The position numbers and the translations under genes were made by a program. The notes under the pieces were generated by a model that worked only from the letters and a program-made list of their open reading frames with translations, did no database searches and had not been told where the DNA came from. Positions 27,601 through 42,800 of a stretch of 64,000 nucleotides of DNA are shown here, piece by piece. Position 1 is the stretch's first letter, and every line of letters begins with the position of its first letter. Origin of the DNA: Carposina sasakii (lineage: Eukaryota > Arthropoda > Insecta > Lepidoptera > Carposinidae); contig CP053171.1 in assembly GCA_014607495.2 (NCBI GenBank), positions 124,001 to 188,000 on the forward strand, written 5' to 3'.

Positions 27601-30600
27601 GGTTTTAGTTCACACTTTTTGCCGCGTGATGTACATTTTTGTTCAACACAGTAAAATGTAAATATATTAGCTACTTATGTAGGTGGAGTGAGTTTCGCGG
27701 AAGGTATTTTCCTGCAGCGCTACTTGTTTATATCTGTATAATACAAAAATTCCACGATATTTTATATGTACAGCTGTATAAAATATAATGGAATTTTTGC
27801 TATCATCCTACTATTATTATAAATGTGAAATTTTGTGACAATAATGTTTGGAGGTTTGTTATTCTTTCAGGCAAAACCACTATATTACTTCTAGTAATTT
27901 ATAAATGTATTATTGCATGTATCATTACGACCTATAGCTGTAGTTTGTACATTATATTTTTTACCTACCTATATATACGTTCAATAAATCTACATCTATT
28001 TGTTGACACATACACACAGATACGAGTATGAAACAAAACACAATGTACTGACAATAACTTGTCAAAACATAACGTGCAGTGTGAGGTTGCAGACAGGTAT
28101 ACTGACAACTTAATTAAAATACATATGTATATATTAATTATACAATATTTAGCTGAAATATGGCGGATACTGTCACCAATTGAACTCATATATAATATAA
28201 CCATACATAATGGATTTATACAAATGTTTATTGTTCCCAGCATGAAGAAACAATAAGAAGGAGATGCTGACATGTAACCGCCAATGTAGATTATTTATTG
28301 TCTTGGAGCAGTAACACTCACTGACGAACATATGCCTTCAGCGATATTCAGTGACAAGTTGCTAGCTCATAGCCTGAGGGAACGCCGCAAACGGTACGCA
28401 AGTGCTTCCAAAGTTCTACTATATTAAGCATTTAGTTCGCAATCCTGCAGTTCTGACCATAAAATTCACGCGGACAAAATCGTGGGTGTCCACTAATATT
28501 CCATAAGGCGCTGTTAACCCATCTCCTGAATGCCCTTGCTTCATCGTTCTGAGGTTACAAGCCGCGTGCGTCACGGTTACCGTTTTATATTCTTACATTT
28601 ATCTACCAGAGTGTTTGTTGTGCATTTAAAGTATTAATAAAATCACAATGGAGTAGGTAAGTAGGCAATAAATTATGGTAAGCAAGCACATCATTTTAAT
28701 ATACTGGTGTTAGATGTGATAATATATTCCTAATTACTGTATTTGATACCTTATCTGTCCGTATTAGGTATTCTGTTCAGTAACAAGGAGTCCGACAAAA
28801 TACTAGTTATTAGGTGTGAAAGTGACAAGCATAAGGCAAAAGCATATTATTATATTATATTATATAATATTACGATATTATCCAAAGAGTGGTTCGATGA
28901 GCATGTGGTTCTCTAAGCTTTTCTTTTTTACTATGCCAAGCCAACAGACTATATTGATTTGATTTTCTGTTCACAATTTGCTGAGGTATCATAACATGGC
29001 AAGGTATCTGTTATACAGGGTGTAACAAAAAGGGTATGTTAAGCGAAAAGTTCTGTAAATAGCCCACTATAGAGAACCTATCCACAAAATTTGAGACCCG
29101 AAATCACATGTTTATTTTTCCCGATAGTATGGAGAATTTTTAAATATCTCAGAAATTTTCATACAATCTTGAAAAATAAAAATGTGATGTCTCAAATTTT
29201 GTAGATAGGTTCTCTATAGTGGGCTATTTACATAGCTTTTCGCTTAACATACCCTTTTTGTTACACTCTGTATATTTATACTAGTCTCTGAATGTGGAAA
29301 CTTTTAAGTGGTAAATAGTTGCTTATGTTGTAATAATCTTAGTTATTGTCAACCGTTTGTTTCCCGAATAAAATAAAATAAAATATTGCCTAGGTATATA
29401 GGCGGATACATCCTCAGGATGATTATACGTCATTATCCGCCGTAGTAACTACTAAAGTTTACCCTATCCTATGATTGAATTATTGCGAAAGTGCGAAAGT
29501 TTAATCTTGATCTTGTTGTAAGAGTATCAAATCTAAATAAAATAATATGAGTTATGATAGAGTAATAATATTCCTCCAGTTATTTATCTTCAAAATTGCG
29601 CCCGCGATACCCTCAGTGAACGACGACGTGCGTCATAAAGTTAAATGTTAACACATTCATATTAACGTTATGCATTCAGCATTCACACATACAATACCTA
29701 ACTGTACCGGTACACTTAACTGACATTTATGAGGAAAAATTCACCCATTTTTGGAAAGACACTTAAAAGTATTTCCGTTGTTTAATTAGCTAGATATCAG
29801 AATCTTGGCGCAAGATTTTTAAAACTCGATGCAAACTCGCTAAAATTCGATCACTATATTTGCCATTGCTGTGACATCGCCCGTGTCACAAATTATCATC
29901 AATTCATTACATACAATGGCGTCATCTCGAGAAGCTTCCCTACTTCCTGCCAGACAGCGAACCAGATTGCCCCAATAACCTAGAGTCCAGTTCATAGAAT
30001 AACTCACGTGCTTGATTTCGGAACAATATTTTTGAATGCAGTAACACAGATAATTTAGTCTACACGGAGCAACTAGCGCCATCGTTACAAGGAAGGATAT
30101 GTAAACCGCAAGGGTTTGACGCAGTTTGTCCCATTCGCAGTTCATCAGAATTTCGGAAGAGGTCCTACTCGCATTTGGTCACATTCACATTTTGATTTTT
30201 GGGCCCAAGCGGATTGGTGACCGCAGTGTGATTTTCGGACTATGTTGTCAACACGGGAGGCGCTGCTGCTGCACACCTCCCCGAAACCTATATACCCACC
30301 CACGGTCAGACGTGGGGTGGTGCTATTCTACTCTGCCGACACTACATGGTGTGCCTACATAGAGATTTATAGTCCTACTGACAGTGTAACACAGTACAGT
30401 GCTCTGTCGCCGGAACTCGCAGATTTGCCGGCTCCATTCATTGATTCGCTTTGTGCTTAATGGTCGGCAACCACATATTATATCAATGTATTGTTAGTTT
30501 AGTGAGAGATGACGAGACCGACATTACTCATACAGATATTTGAGTTGACTGTTGAGATTATAGCAGATAGGTCTTTGATTTGGTTCCTGACTGCAAACCG

Positions 30601-33600
30601 ATTTATATACACACAAGTTATTTTATGTAGATACCTGTTATAAACTATAGCACCAGGCCAGGGCTTCTTAGGTGAGGTTGGTTTTAAACGAACGCATTAG
30701 CATCGCAAATCCAATGTATTTTTAATACTACGGCTGTGTTCCAGGGTAGCCAGAACTGCCGGATAAAAAGGTACCTAAATGATCAGTGACAAGTTGATAG
30801 GTTATGGTCTGAGAGAATGCCCGAGTTCCTCAGTCCACTCTTACTACATGTACGAACAAAAGGAGATGCGGCTGAAGTATTCTAGTGCAGCCCCGCATCA
30901 GCACAGGACATACATCCAATGTATCTAGCTATTATGTAAGCTGTAGCTTGCGTATTTTGGCAGTGAAGTAGTCCCGACATGCGGCAGTAACCTGTTGTTT
31001 GTCTGCTCGTAAAGCTAAACATTTGACGTATCGCCTCATCTCCGTTTTATACCACTACACCTTAAAACTTGTAAGCGTGGACGGACATAACCAGACAAAC
31101 AAACACAGGTAGGTAGGTACTAAGTAAGCAAATCCTCGCTCACGTTCTTCATTGACGGATATATACGGACGTTGAGGTTCTATTTGCATTACCAATACCA
31201 GTATATCGTCACCAATCAGTCTGCAGAATTATGTAAAAATACGTCATAATGCCCCTTCTATAGACCGACTCACGTATTCTTAGTGATAACTTATTCATTA
31301 AGGGCACTCGGGTCATGGGTCAGAAGGTCAACCATGAGCTCTTTTAGACGGAATCTAAACGCATCATACATCGTACCATGACCTCTGTGACTGATCATAT
31401 TTCACCAGAATACACGAGGGTTAGATTAGATTCCTCTTAGATAGAATAGTCAAGTAGAAACAAGCATACTGAATCAGACGATGCGCTCGCGCAGTTCACA
31501 AAAACATAGCTACTTCCAATTTCACTATATTTCCGTTCCTTTGATATCAATTGAGGACCTACCTACTCGTACTGTAAAGTAACCGCAAGCGGCGCGTACG
31601 CACGCGATCTCTCGCTAATTTACATTACCGTCACTGCAACCTGTCTGACCACTTATATAATTAGTATTTACTTTAGATCCGACGCTGCAGGACGTCCGAG
31701 TGGTACTGATATGTTATTTAACTGTAGTTGGGCCAGAAGTAGGACAGGCGTGATTATATGTATAGATACATACATACATACATACATGGCTGTGTTCCCA
31801 AAGTGTGGTAGTCAGAACAGAACTACACTACTACGACCAGAGGCATTTAGTATAGATTAAGTTTTAAAAATTTTAGAATGTTTTACAATCCATTGCAGTA
31901 TTTATGATAATGACTGATGGCGTTACTAGATTACATCAGCTGCATCTCCTTGCGAGCATGTCGTAAGAGTCGACTAAGGACCTCAGGGGCGTTCGCTCAG
32001 GCGATAACCTAGAAATATGACATCGATCTCTACATGTGGTAGGTACCCTAGAGATCCTAGATAATACATTTAGCAAGCTATAAATCGCGCTTTACAATAT
32101 AGGCAACCTTATGGCCGTGTCACTGTCAATCAGTAGATAATCAAGGAAATTTTGATCATGCTGGATACAATAGAACGAAGCTAGACTGGCGCTCTATAGC
32201 GTATGTATACTATAGGCCCAACCTATTATAGTAAGGCCATAGAGGAATAAGATGTAGACATAGAGTGCTAATGTCATACTAATAGTTTCGATGCACCATT
32301 AGACTTTTCGGTGTCTCACAATTCCAGTCCTTGATACTTAGATTGCATTACTATACGTTACAATACATTAGTAATGTAGTACATTACACTAATAGAATTT
32401 AAGTGTCAAGGACTGGAATTGTGAGGTACCGAAAAGTCTAATGGTGCATTGAAACAGTTAGTATGACATTAGCACTCTATGACATCTTATTCCTCTAGTA
32501 AGGCTAATTCTGCCCTCATAATCATGAGCAACGTACTTGCATCCCGAACGATTTTGAGATATGGCGCCTCAAAGTTTTTTTTTTAGTTTTTGATGTGTAG
32601 TGAGGAAACTATTATAAATATCATAATAATACATACATACATATAATCACGCCTTTATCCCTTATGAGGTAGGCAGAGAACCAAGGGCCGACAGAACCAC
32701 ATGGCACTTCTGACCAATTTTGAGGGCATAGTTGAGATGTACAAGTTCGGTTAGTATATCATAATAATGTTTTCTAATTATTTTGCACACGACTATTAAC
32801 TTTACAGAACGCTACTTTTTCTCATTCTTAGTATTGTTATTCAGTTATAAAGTAAGAAAAACACTTTTGGCCTATTAAACATAACATAAATATATGTATA
32901 TCACTAAGCATAACAAACGCATTTGCGTCTTTCACGTGGGTTATATAGGAAATGCAATTGCGCGTTAAATAATTTAAAAACATGGAAGTTGTCAGTATGT
33001 TTATCTAGACATAAGCGACGCAACCAACGCAAATGCGATTGCCATGCCTAGTAATATACATATATTTCAATTATGTTCACTAGGCATAAAGTATTTCTTA
33101 TTTTTTTTATCAAGCTTCACTTAATAAAAAGTGATGTGGAAATGATTATATTATTTATTGAAAGTTTTTCCTAATTAGTTACAGTATCTAAGACAATGAG
33201 GTTTTATCTTTTCCTCAAGTAATTCTAAGAAGTTATGACATCATGTGTGTGCAAGGGTCGGTTAACATTCGTTAGTAGGTTAAAATAATAACGTAGGTAT
33301 ACTCGAGTCTAGCAGGCTGTACTATGTAGATAGTATTATAGTAATAACGTCATCAAGGACGCCAGTCACAACGGAGATTAGTTAGTCAACTGCGCAGGAG
33401 ATATTATTTATTTATTTATTTTATTTGGCTAACAAAACAAGTTACAATCTGTAATTAATATAATCCTACAAATTCTTAAAATTAAACTAGACTGTAACTC
33501 TTTACAGTGTTGGCACATTAATACACAATATGTTCTAAGCACATCACATCATTAGAAAAAGAAATTTTAAAATAAACACAATTTACATTTAGAAAAAAAT

Positions 33601-33775
33601 AATAATAGAAAAGAAAATCTTAAACTATTAACAATTTTTTTTAGCTATTTAGTGCAAATTGTCCTATAAATTAATTAATTTCTTAAATCTATGGAGTCTA
33701 CTCTCGAAAATATCCAGAGAAGGATGTTGTGCAACAGTATCATTGTAAGTTCGACACATTCTGTAATTTTGTTGC

Positions 33776-33809
<34 letters not shown>

Positions 33810-36800
33810 AAACACAAGGGTACTTCCGACTCTCTGAGGGTGCATTCTGTCAGGCGCAGGACCGATGGTATCATAATTATCCTTTACGAGGCACGAGCTA
33901 AGTGTCAATTTTTCAACACATAAAATAAATTCAGTGACACGGGCCCGTGACTGGGTTCGAAGTTTCGAACCTATACCCCCCGATTGGAAGAAAGGCGCAC
34001 GTGTAAACGATTGGGGCTATCACCGCTACTTAGTATGATAGTACTACACTACACTTACTACTGTAGTTGAACATTCATTGCGATAAAACGTTATATCAGA
34101 GAAATAAAGTATGTATAATATAAATCGATGCGGTGGAAATATACCGTCCACGTCATATACAGGAAAGTGCTGAATAATACTCGCGACCGCACTATGTCTT
34201 TGCAAAGCCACAATTAAGGCTAAGGATGGATTCTATTATTGATACGCCAGTGACTAGTAAAAACGTGAACAATGTGTCAAAAACGGCAGTATACCATGCC
34301 ATGTACCAGTCATTTATTGCTTCAATAAAATTGTTTGCAACAGGCAAGAAATTGTATCATGTAAATAAGGCAATTCATTAAGTCCCTTTGACTACCTAAA
34401 TGATGCATTTCTTACATTCACGTAAAATATAAGAAAACACGTATTGGTTGGGCGGGTGCATCGTATGTAAAAGCCATTGTCTGCGCGTGTCACCGTTTTC
34501 GCAGATCTAAACGGTGTAATTTGGACAGATAGGTTACTGTAAGAGTAAATCGTACCATAGAGATCAGAAATCTAGATTATTCTCCTCCACGGATAGGACC
34601 AAACAACCAGAAAGCACTGTACGGTGGTTAGTAGTGTAAGGACTGGACTCACCTTCCGCGGGGTTGGAGACTGCATCATGCACCAGCGACGCCAAGCAGC
34701 CGGACAGAGCTGCGGACACGACGGATACACACGTTAATTATGCTATGTATGCAACATTCCCACGCCAAAAAATATCTAAATATCTCGCGGACGAAGTTTC
34801 TTTCATTCATATACATACTCGTACGGCTGTGGTCCTAAAATGTGGTAGGTGGAGCTGCTAGATCATGAAAGAGATTCTTACAGACACGTTTAGCATAGCG
34901 GGGTCAGATGTCAATCATCAATGACAAGTTGCTAGCTGAGGGAACACTCATGGCTTTCTTAGTCGATTCTTACGACATGCATAGGAGACGCAGCTGATGT
35001 ATCCCCTCGGAAAACATAATCCTCCTCTTGGCGCAGTCGAGTAAATATGTGTTCCAAAATATAATGATAGCTGGCTATATTCATCAGTGATTGATTACAA
35101 GCGATACTTATTTATTTGTCAACGTTATCTATGTTCATCGACAACAGATTATATATAATGTATGTATTTATTACCAAAATACTGCGCAGTGAGAGCTCTT
35201 CCTTGGTGTTGAGTCTCTTTTATGACCTACTTATGACCTTAGGTTTTAGAAACGTACTTGATACCTTGGGGTATCTTGTATAAAGGAAGGTAGGGTATCA
35301 GGGCACCTAGGCTACCTCCTGAAGTACGGCAGGGGAATTACGTAACAAAAGCAAAGCCAAAGCAATTGCGAATATTGTGGACCTAGGACCGTTGTCTCAG
35401 CAGGAAAGTTCATGACTGACTGCGCCAATCAGTGGGGCAAGCACAAGTCTCTCGATAGTCCGTAACGCTATCGTCACAATGTCAAATCTCATAGATTTTG
35501 TTTGCGAGTCGATAGCGTTAGGCCGCGTAAAAAGGTTCATGCTTACCCTACTGGTCCTCGAGAGGGCTTAACCGTATTCAGCTTGGTCTTTAAGCTCCTG
35601 TATCTTCAGTTAGTAATCACGCCCAGCATAAGGCTGCGTTTCCACTGAGTCGGAGCGGAGAGGAGCGGTGCTTAGCGGTCCATGAATTGACCAATCACAA
35701 CATGACGTATGCTCTTTCTGAGAGATTGAAGTCAAGCCAATGCTAGACTATCTAGAAATCTTCACTCTGCTTCAATGGAAACAGCACGAACGGAGTGGAG
35801 CAGAGCTGAACGGATATTCATAAAAATACAGCGAAGCGGAGCGGAGGATAGCGGAACGAAGTGGAGCGGGGCGGTGCGGAGCGGTGGACAGCGAGGCTGT
35901 GCGGTGCGAAGGACAGCTAGGTTGTGTAGTGGACGAACGGGAGAGCGTAGCGGCGAGGTGCGGACCGGGGTGCGGTGGATGTATGACGCCACGCCGCTTG
36001 CTTTTTTCTTTTTTAACGACAACATGACGTATGCTCTTTCTGAGAGATAACTGAGCGCAAAAATGCGCAATTCCAAAGTATGCTCCGCTCCGCTCCACTC
36101 TGCTACGATCCACTACTTTCTGCTCCGCTTCACTCCGCTCCGCTCTACCGAAACGCAGCCTAACGTACCGTGCGTGATGTGGTCGTGCCGATGCCGCGTC
36201 AGCTTCTGCAGCGAGTGCTTGCTGTGCTCGTAGGTGGCGAAGAAGCAGGCGTGCGCCGGGCCCGCGCCCATCACCACCGCTGACATGCCTCGCACCGGCC
36301 TGTGGAAATTACTGGGAGTTAGCTAGACGAAGATATCAAGAGGGTAAAGCTTTGCACATTGCGGTAAAGATTGCAGTTGCCGTCATATAGCGGCCTTGAA
36401 GAAACTTTTCTCATGCCGGTAACAAGAGTTGTCTTTACTTTTCGTTATCCTAGGAAACCATAGCTTTAGAGACCTTCTATATATTTATTAACTAAGAGTT
36501 AACTGATGTTTATTTTATGGTGATATGATAAATAGAAGCCATTGGTCATTGTAGTCATAATAATAACAGGAGTTTCCCTGCGAGAAAGCAAACAAACATG
36601 TGAGTAAAAATAGTAATCTGTATGTTATGACTGGAACGTGTATGCGCTATTTATGGTATTATTGAGGCTGATAATTATAATATCGACCGAAGTCAAAACA
36701 TATTTTAATGAATAAGAAATAAGCGCCTGCGTGTCAACGCGAGTTCAAAGCTCAAGGCTGTCGCTGACGACCCCGTCCGTCGGTCCGTTTGGGCGCATTG

Positions 36801-39800
36801 CGTGTCTCGGTGCGTATGTCACAGAACCCGCTTGTCTTTCTACGATAATAAACCTTGCCCTTAACATTGGTCAAACAGCTGAGAAGAAAATGGCCCTTTT
36901 GTTGTTAACATGTTTTACAGATTTGTTTGGAATAGGGAAATGGTCACGCCTCGCCCCGTAAGTTATGCCTAAATATTGAAACTGTGCCTCTAATTAATTA
37001 CCTATAGTTTGGAACCTAGACTTTTCGGCTCAGTAAGCAAGATTACCACATGCCGCGCTTTCGATTAATAAACAAGCAACGATGATCTAATTTATGCAAG
37101 AGCGTATCATTGTAGGAAAGATACGATGATGTTTATGTGCGTGCATAGTGTGTGTGTAACCGTATGGAAATCAAATCAACTATACTATAACCGCAATTTC
37201 TTATACAAGTAAACACAATGTGTTAAAAACAGAAGAGGTAAAGGCGGTGCTTCAACATCACCTGTACGTGTACATAACTGTAAGGGCTACTTTAACAACT
37301 TGCTTTTAAGTTCCGGATAACCTAACTGGCACTTTTTTACATGTATGGGTGGTGAAATTAGCCAGTCAGAACCTCACTCTACTAGTGTACGTATAGTGTG
37401 TCCGGGATAGAGTTAGCGATATTTTAAGGGCGTGAAAGACCCCCACGGTCTAACTGCCCATTTTTTTTTTAGTACCTGAGTAGCGGTACCTGAGTGAAGG
37501 GCTATGGGCGCTCGCGCAATGGTCAATTTCAAATAACAATAAATTCAAAACTATGTGACTCAGAGCACAGGTGTTATTTTGTAGCTATTATTACTAGATT
37601 TCTGTAATTTAGAAAAAAAAATGTACATTAATGGGCTAGTTTTCATAGCATGTTACGTAATAAGAAAAAAAACAGACAAATTTGGGACAAAAATCTACAT
37701 ATTATTTTTTTTATTTGGCATTGCTGTTAAGTAACATATATTTTTTTCTAATTTGAATGATAGACAATACTATTAGCTTTCAAAGACAGTTTTTTCTTAC
37801 TTATTTATTATACCATTTAAATCCAGAGATTTTTAGACAAAATTCAACACTAACATGAAAAAAAATATATTTAAAACTCAAAATAGCTGTCATTTTCTAA
37901 AAGAGGGCAGTTAGACCCCACATAAAGGTACTTTTATCGATAAAATGAAGTGTACAACACGCCTTTAAAATATAAAATATCGCTAACTCTATCCGGGACA
38001 CACTGTATAATATAACATACATCTCATGTATGTACCATGTGGTATCGGATATGAACCAAAGCATTTTGGACATAAATAAATACCCAGGTATTACATAAAA
38101 ACCCAAGGGGCAATGTTTTCAAGCATAAGAGGAAATTACACCTTAAGATATGGCACCGCGTTAGCCCCCATGTCTAATCAGAACCTTATCGAGGTGTGTT
38201 ACACAAATGACGTCATAGATAAAATATGGATAAAACCAATCGCGGAAACTATCAGTTCCTTCTGTTAGTTCTGTTCCTTTAACCCACATAGATACAGGAT
38301 GTTTTTTCATTGCCACCCTTAACGAAGGGTACGTACTCTATACATCTATTTACTATAGTTACTTAACGCTAGTTACTCAACTTTGGACCCTGATATCTTG
38401 GGAACCAGACACTTCCCAGGTATGCTTCCATGGAGAAAAATGATGAGGAGATTCCGTAGTTTTCGGGAACGTTGACGACCAAAAATCAACCTGTATAGGT
38501 AGGTACAACGTACATAGACACGATGGTATTCTCAAAATGGCGTATCCAGAATTGCCCAAAGCCACGTTTAGCACAGCGTGGACAAATGTTAATAATAGAT
38601 AAATGACAAGTTCCTGAGTCAACTCTACAACATGCACGGAAGGAGATGCAGCTTATGTTTTCTAGTGAAGCCTCGGAGGACACACGAACGAATATCTTAG
38701 TTAGCAACCGATCGTGGCCGGCGCGGCAGCACTGTCCACGTCAGCAGCTCAAGGACGCCGCAATCAATATACCAGCCGGCCCAAAACACCAAGGTCGCTC
38801 CATTGTTACCGTTCAATGCCAAATGCTTGTCAATATCTAATTATCATGCTCACATAAATGCGTTTTTTTCCACGCCGCCGCCGCCGATTTGCTTTTCGGC
38901 GTGAAATCGGCGCGACTTTTAAACGTTTGAAAACCACTTTTACACACTTTTGAAGGTCCGGCGCCGCTGGCACAGCTTCGGCGCCGGCAGATGTCAGCAG
39001 GAGCGTGCACAGCACATCCATTAGACTGCCCACTTTTGAAGGTCCAGCGGGTAGGCGCATCGGGTACCTAACCTACCTCAAATAAAAATTATGGAGATAT
39101 ATCTCAATTCTTCATGCCGAAATCACGCCGCCGCCGCCGATTTTTGAGCGGCGTCCGCCGCCGATAATTATATTATCGGCACACACGTCTACGTTTAACA
39201 CCGCTTTACAACATACCCTAATTTCTGTCATAGGTCATATTTGTCAAGGGAACACATATCCCATATCATGATTCGCTGACTCAAACTTTTAATAATTTTA
39301 AAGACAGTTAAGTAAGTTAAAAAAAAACAAAGTATGTACTACTATCGTACGTAGAGTATCTACCTACGAGAGGTGTCTTACTCGAGTGCCCTGAAGGGAA
39401 AATCGATGACAAGGAATGCGAGAGTTGTAAGTCTATTTATCGCTTACTGCTAATCACAACGCCTGTCCATAGTATCTTACATGAGTAGTAGACCATAAAC
39501 CAGCTCGATCACGAATATTTTCCTTGACTCCCCAATAGTGATTGGTTTTTAAGCCACCGACCCCCAGCGAAGAATTGTATCTCCGTCCGTGCATGTCGTA
39601 AGAGTCGACTAAGAAATTCGGACATTATCTCAGGCTTTAGGCTAGCGACTTGTCACTGACCATTTGGTATCTTCTGTACCAATCTGCAGTTCTATGTACC
39701 ATTTAAGTCTGAAATTTTTTACGAAAACCAAACCCGCGGCGCGTGAGCGGACTTCCGCCCCTCCGTTACATAACTCTCGCGAAAACAACACATTATTTGT

Positions 39801-42800
39801 TGGCAACACTCATTATTATAATTATAGCACCGGCCGGCCATAACCACGGTATAACAAGCGCGTTAGACGATTTAGATATACTATTATTATGACTGTGTAG
39901 GTACTTACTTTACATTGACGCAGTACTTAGTTGAATATCGCTGTTATTATTTTATTCCCACTTCAGTCTCTACCTATACCTATTATTACCTATATCTTTA
40001 TTACTAGCGGCCGACTTCGTCTGCGTGAACTTTATAGCATATTCTTATTATGAAGTATAAGATATAATTCTGGCAAGTTTCATCAAGATCTGTTCAGAAG
40101 TTTTTGTGCAAAACATACATTAATCCCCAATAAGTTCGCATTTACGAGTATAATATTAGTAAGATTCTTCAAGATAGATGCAACTTGCTTCTACACTTCA
40201 CTCTTCATAGGGTTGTATGTAGTGGAGCCTGTCATAAGGTAGGTAAGTCATGAACATAATGTCTCTATTTTGAAGTAGTTTACAAAGTACCTTCAACGAT
40301 TCAATGTAATGTACAAATGCAAAACACTCTTGTTTCTAGTGGTCCGATGGCACCTGAAAGGCGTCTCTTCTTGGTCACCTATGTGGGTAGGGTCAGTCAG
40401 GGGTCTAAAACAGTCATTTACGAGAAAGTCTAAATCCCCGTATATCCCCGTTCACTGTAAAAACGTTCTTTGAGATGTCAATCATCTCAGATTAAGGCGA
40501 TATTTTGTCTGGCCAAAAAAGTATTTGGCGCCAGCGCAACAGCCTGTAACCAGCAAAATCTAAACCAGTGTTAACACATGATATACAAAGACAGTAGTAA
40601 GTAAGTAGTGTGTGTAAACAACTAAGCGGCGAGGAAGTGTCAAACATCAACAGGTCTCACTCATCCCGGACGGACTTGTGTGGACATCCGTGTAGCGACC
40701 GCTCTGTATGTTAGTAAACAGAGAACTTATCTGTGTTCCCGATATGAGGTAGCTAGAGCAACCTACCTCCTCCTCCCACAGTGACGTTTAGCACAGCGGG
40801 GTCAGATGTGAAGGATCAGAGCTTATAGCCTGAGAGACCGCCCCTGAGTTCCTTAGTAGACTCTTACGACATGCACTGCAGAACATGCAGCTGTTGTATT
40901 CTAGTGAAGGCCCGAATTAGCACAGAACTAGGATACCTCCTACATTTTTAAACATATGATAGATAAATTTGTGCCTGCTTAGATATCGACTTAGCTAGGC
41001 TAAGCTGATTGTGTATCATTTATATTGCTTGCCTATATTCTGAAGTGTCTACATATATTGTATATTATTATTGTTTTGTTCTTGTATCAACCCTACTAGG
41101 CTTTTGTTGCCGGTATTACAATATTGACGGGCCTAGGCCATATGTTTATTATTATTGTATTTACCTTACGAGTTGTGCCTCCCGAAAGTTGTCTCGCGAT
41201 CGAGGCAGGGATATTTGTATCACTTAACTGTCGCGAGATGGACTGTTGGGCGGCGCGGCCGTAAGGATTTTAATGCATGTTTTGTGTGCGCCAGTCATAG
41301 TTGCATGTATCAGTATTGTGCTACAATGTATAATCATTATTCTACTTTTTAATACATGTGATGTTGGTGTGCCTAATCTTAATAAATAAAAAATAAATAA
41401 ATAGAGATTTTACGTACAGAACAGGATTATTATTTGTTGCGATAAAATCTGTTAAATTGAAGATAGTATCAAATAGCAAAATCACTTGCTAGTTGAGCCC
41501 TTCGATTAATCAATTGGGTCGATACTATTAAGTCTGCTAATATCCTTGCGAGGGTGACGGAACAAAGGCAGGAGTCAGTGACTCGCGCTATCTCTCGACA
41601 CTTACTATAGCTTTACGTTCTACTACCTAGTTAGATAAATAATAGACATTTCAGTACATGCGTTCGTCTATCGGCTATTGATAAGTGATAGGGTTGTTAC
41701 TATAGTTAGCGCACAGCAACGGATCATAATACGAAAAATTTAATAATAACATAAGCCCCCAATAACATACAGACATAAAGATAAGTGTGTACGGTCTATA
41801 TACGTCTGGGTCATGACTAAATAATAAAAAAATGTTAGTAATAAATATTGTTTTTACCAAACATTTATCAGTTTCAGAGATAAGTAAGTAACTAAAACAA
41901 TTCGTTTTCTATCCAAATAAAAGTATGTAATGAATTCGTAAAACATCGCCAACCACGTGTCTGGTATGTTTATGTAATATCATGTAGTTCATGCGCCCAC
42001 GCATAGCTCGTGCTGCTGATAGACTAGTCACTAATCGTCATAACTAACAGAGTGACGCTGGCTAGACACTACTTTCAGTCATTTAGATAGCCTTCACATG
42101 TAGTTAGTTCATTCCAATCCAAGACTGGATCTTGGAGCGGAGTTCTCAGTGTTTGTTGAATTCCAGCAGTGCACTCCCGACGAGCTTTGTTTGACCCAAT
42201 ATGTATACCTATCTAGTTAGTTATATGTGATCGTATCACCATTTTCGTTATCTCCCGGCTAAGAGAAAATTATGTTCTTTTTGCGTATGTCAACATATAA
42301 TTCGCTATCTGCAATTGTATTATACATGTGTAAGGAATGCAAACGACAAAGTATAATACGTAGGCAATCACCCCAGATAAGTAAAGGAGCCACACCTCTC
42401 CAGTACTCTTCAGCACGCTATCGTAATCGTTATCAGAGTCGATTGTTTTGACAAATCTCTATCACGTTGTTTCCGAGTGGACCCGGGTGTAAACCAAGCA
42501 CTGAATACCTATAACGAATTTACGAGAACTATTTGGGGGAGGCCTATGTTCAGCAGTGGACTTTTCATTCAGCATGAATCAAATAAAAGTTAACCAAGAG
42601 TGAATTTAGAAAACTAATTTAATTTAAAGATATATTTAAATTCGTAAATATTTTTTTAGATAAACAACACTTAAACGTCCATACATAAGTGTGCAAAACT
42701 CGAGCCGTCGTGGAGCAAAGATCAAAGTCGTACAAGGAATCAAAGTTCGTATTACGTTCAAAAGTCAGTCGTTTCAGTTGCAAACAAGCGTCTCAGTAAA

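Larger units (their letters stand above)
17875..34652 (-). other. mitoferrin intron 4, 16.8 kb
   Basis: Holds many family A copies, RTE-tailed repeats, a TTAA element, the TTTCGGGYGTTAC element, a tRNA-derived SINE, Helitron pieces and two fold-back MITEs, listed separately. Between 18300 and 20430 and between 32500 and 33400 I recognise little beyond AT-rich intron. Confidence -1.

Noticed and set aside
35762..36113. Arg/Ser/Pro-rich open frames at 35762-36113
   Set aside because: They lie inside the Harbinger-like MITE and come from its GCGGAGCGG-type composition.
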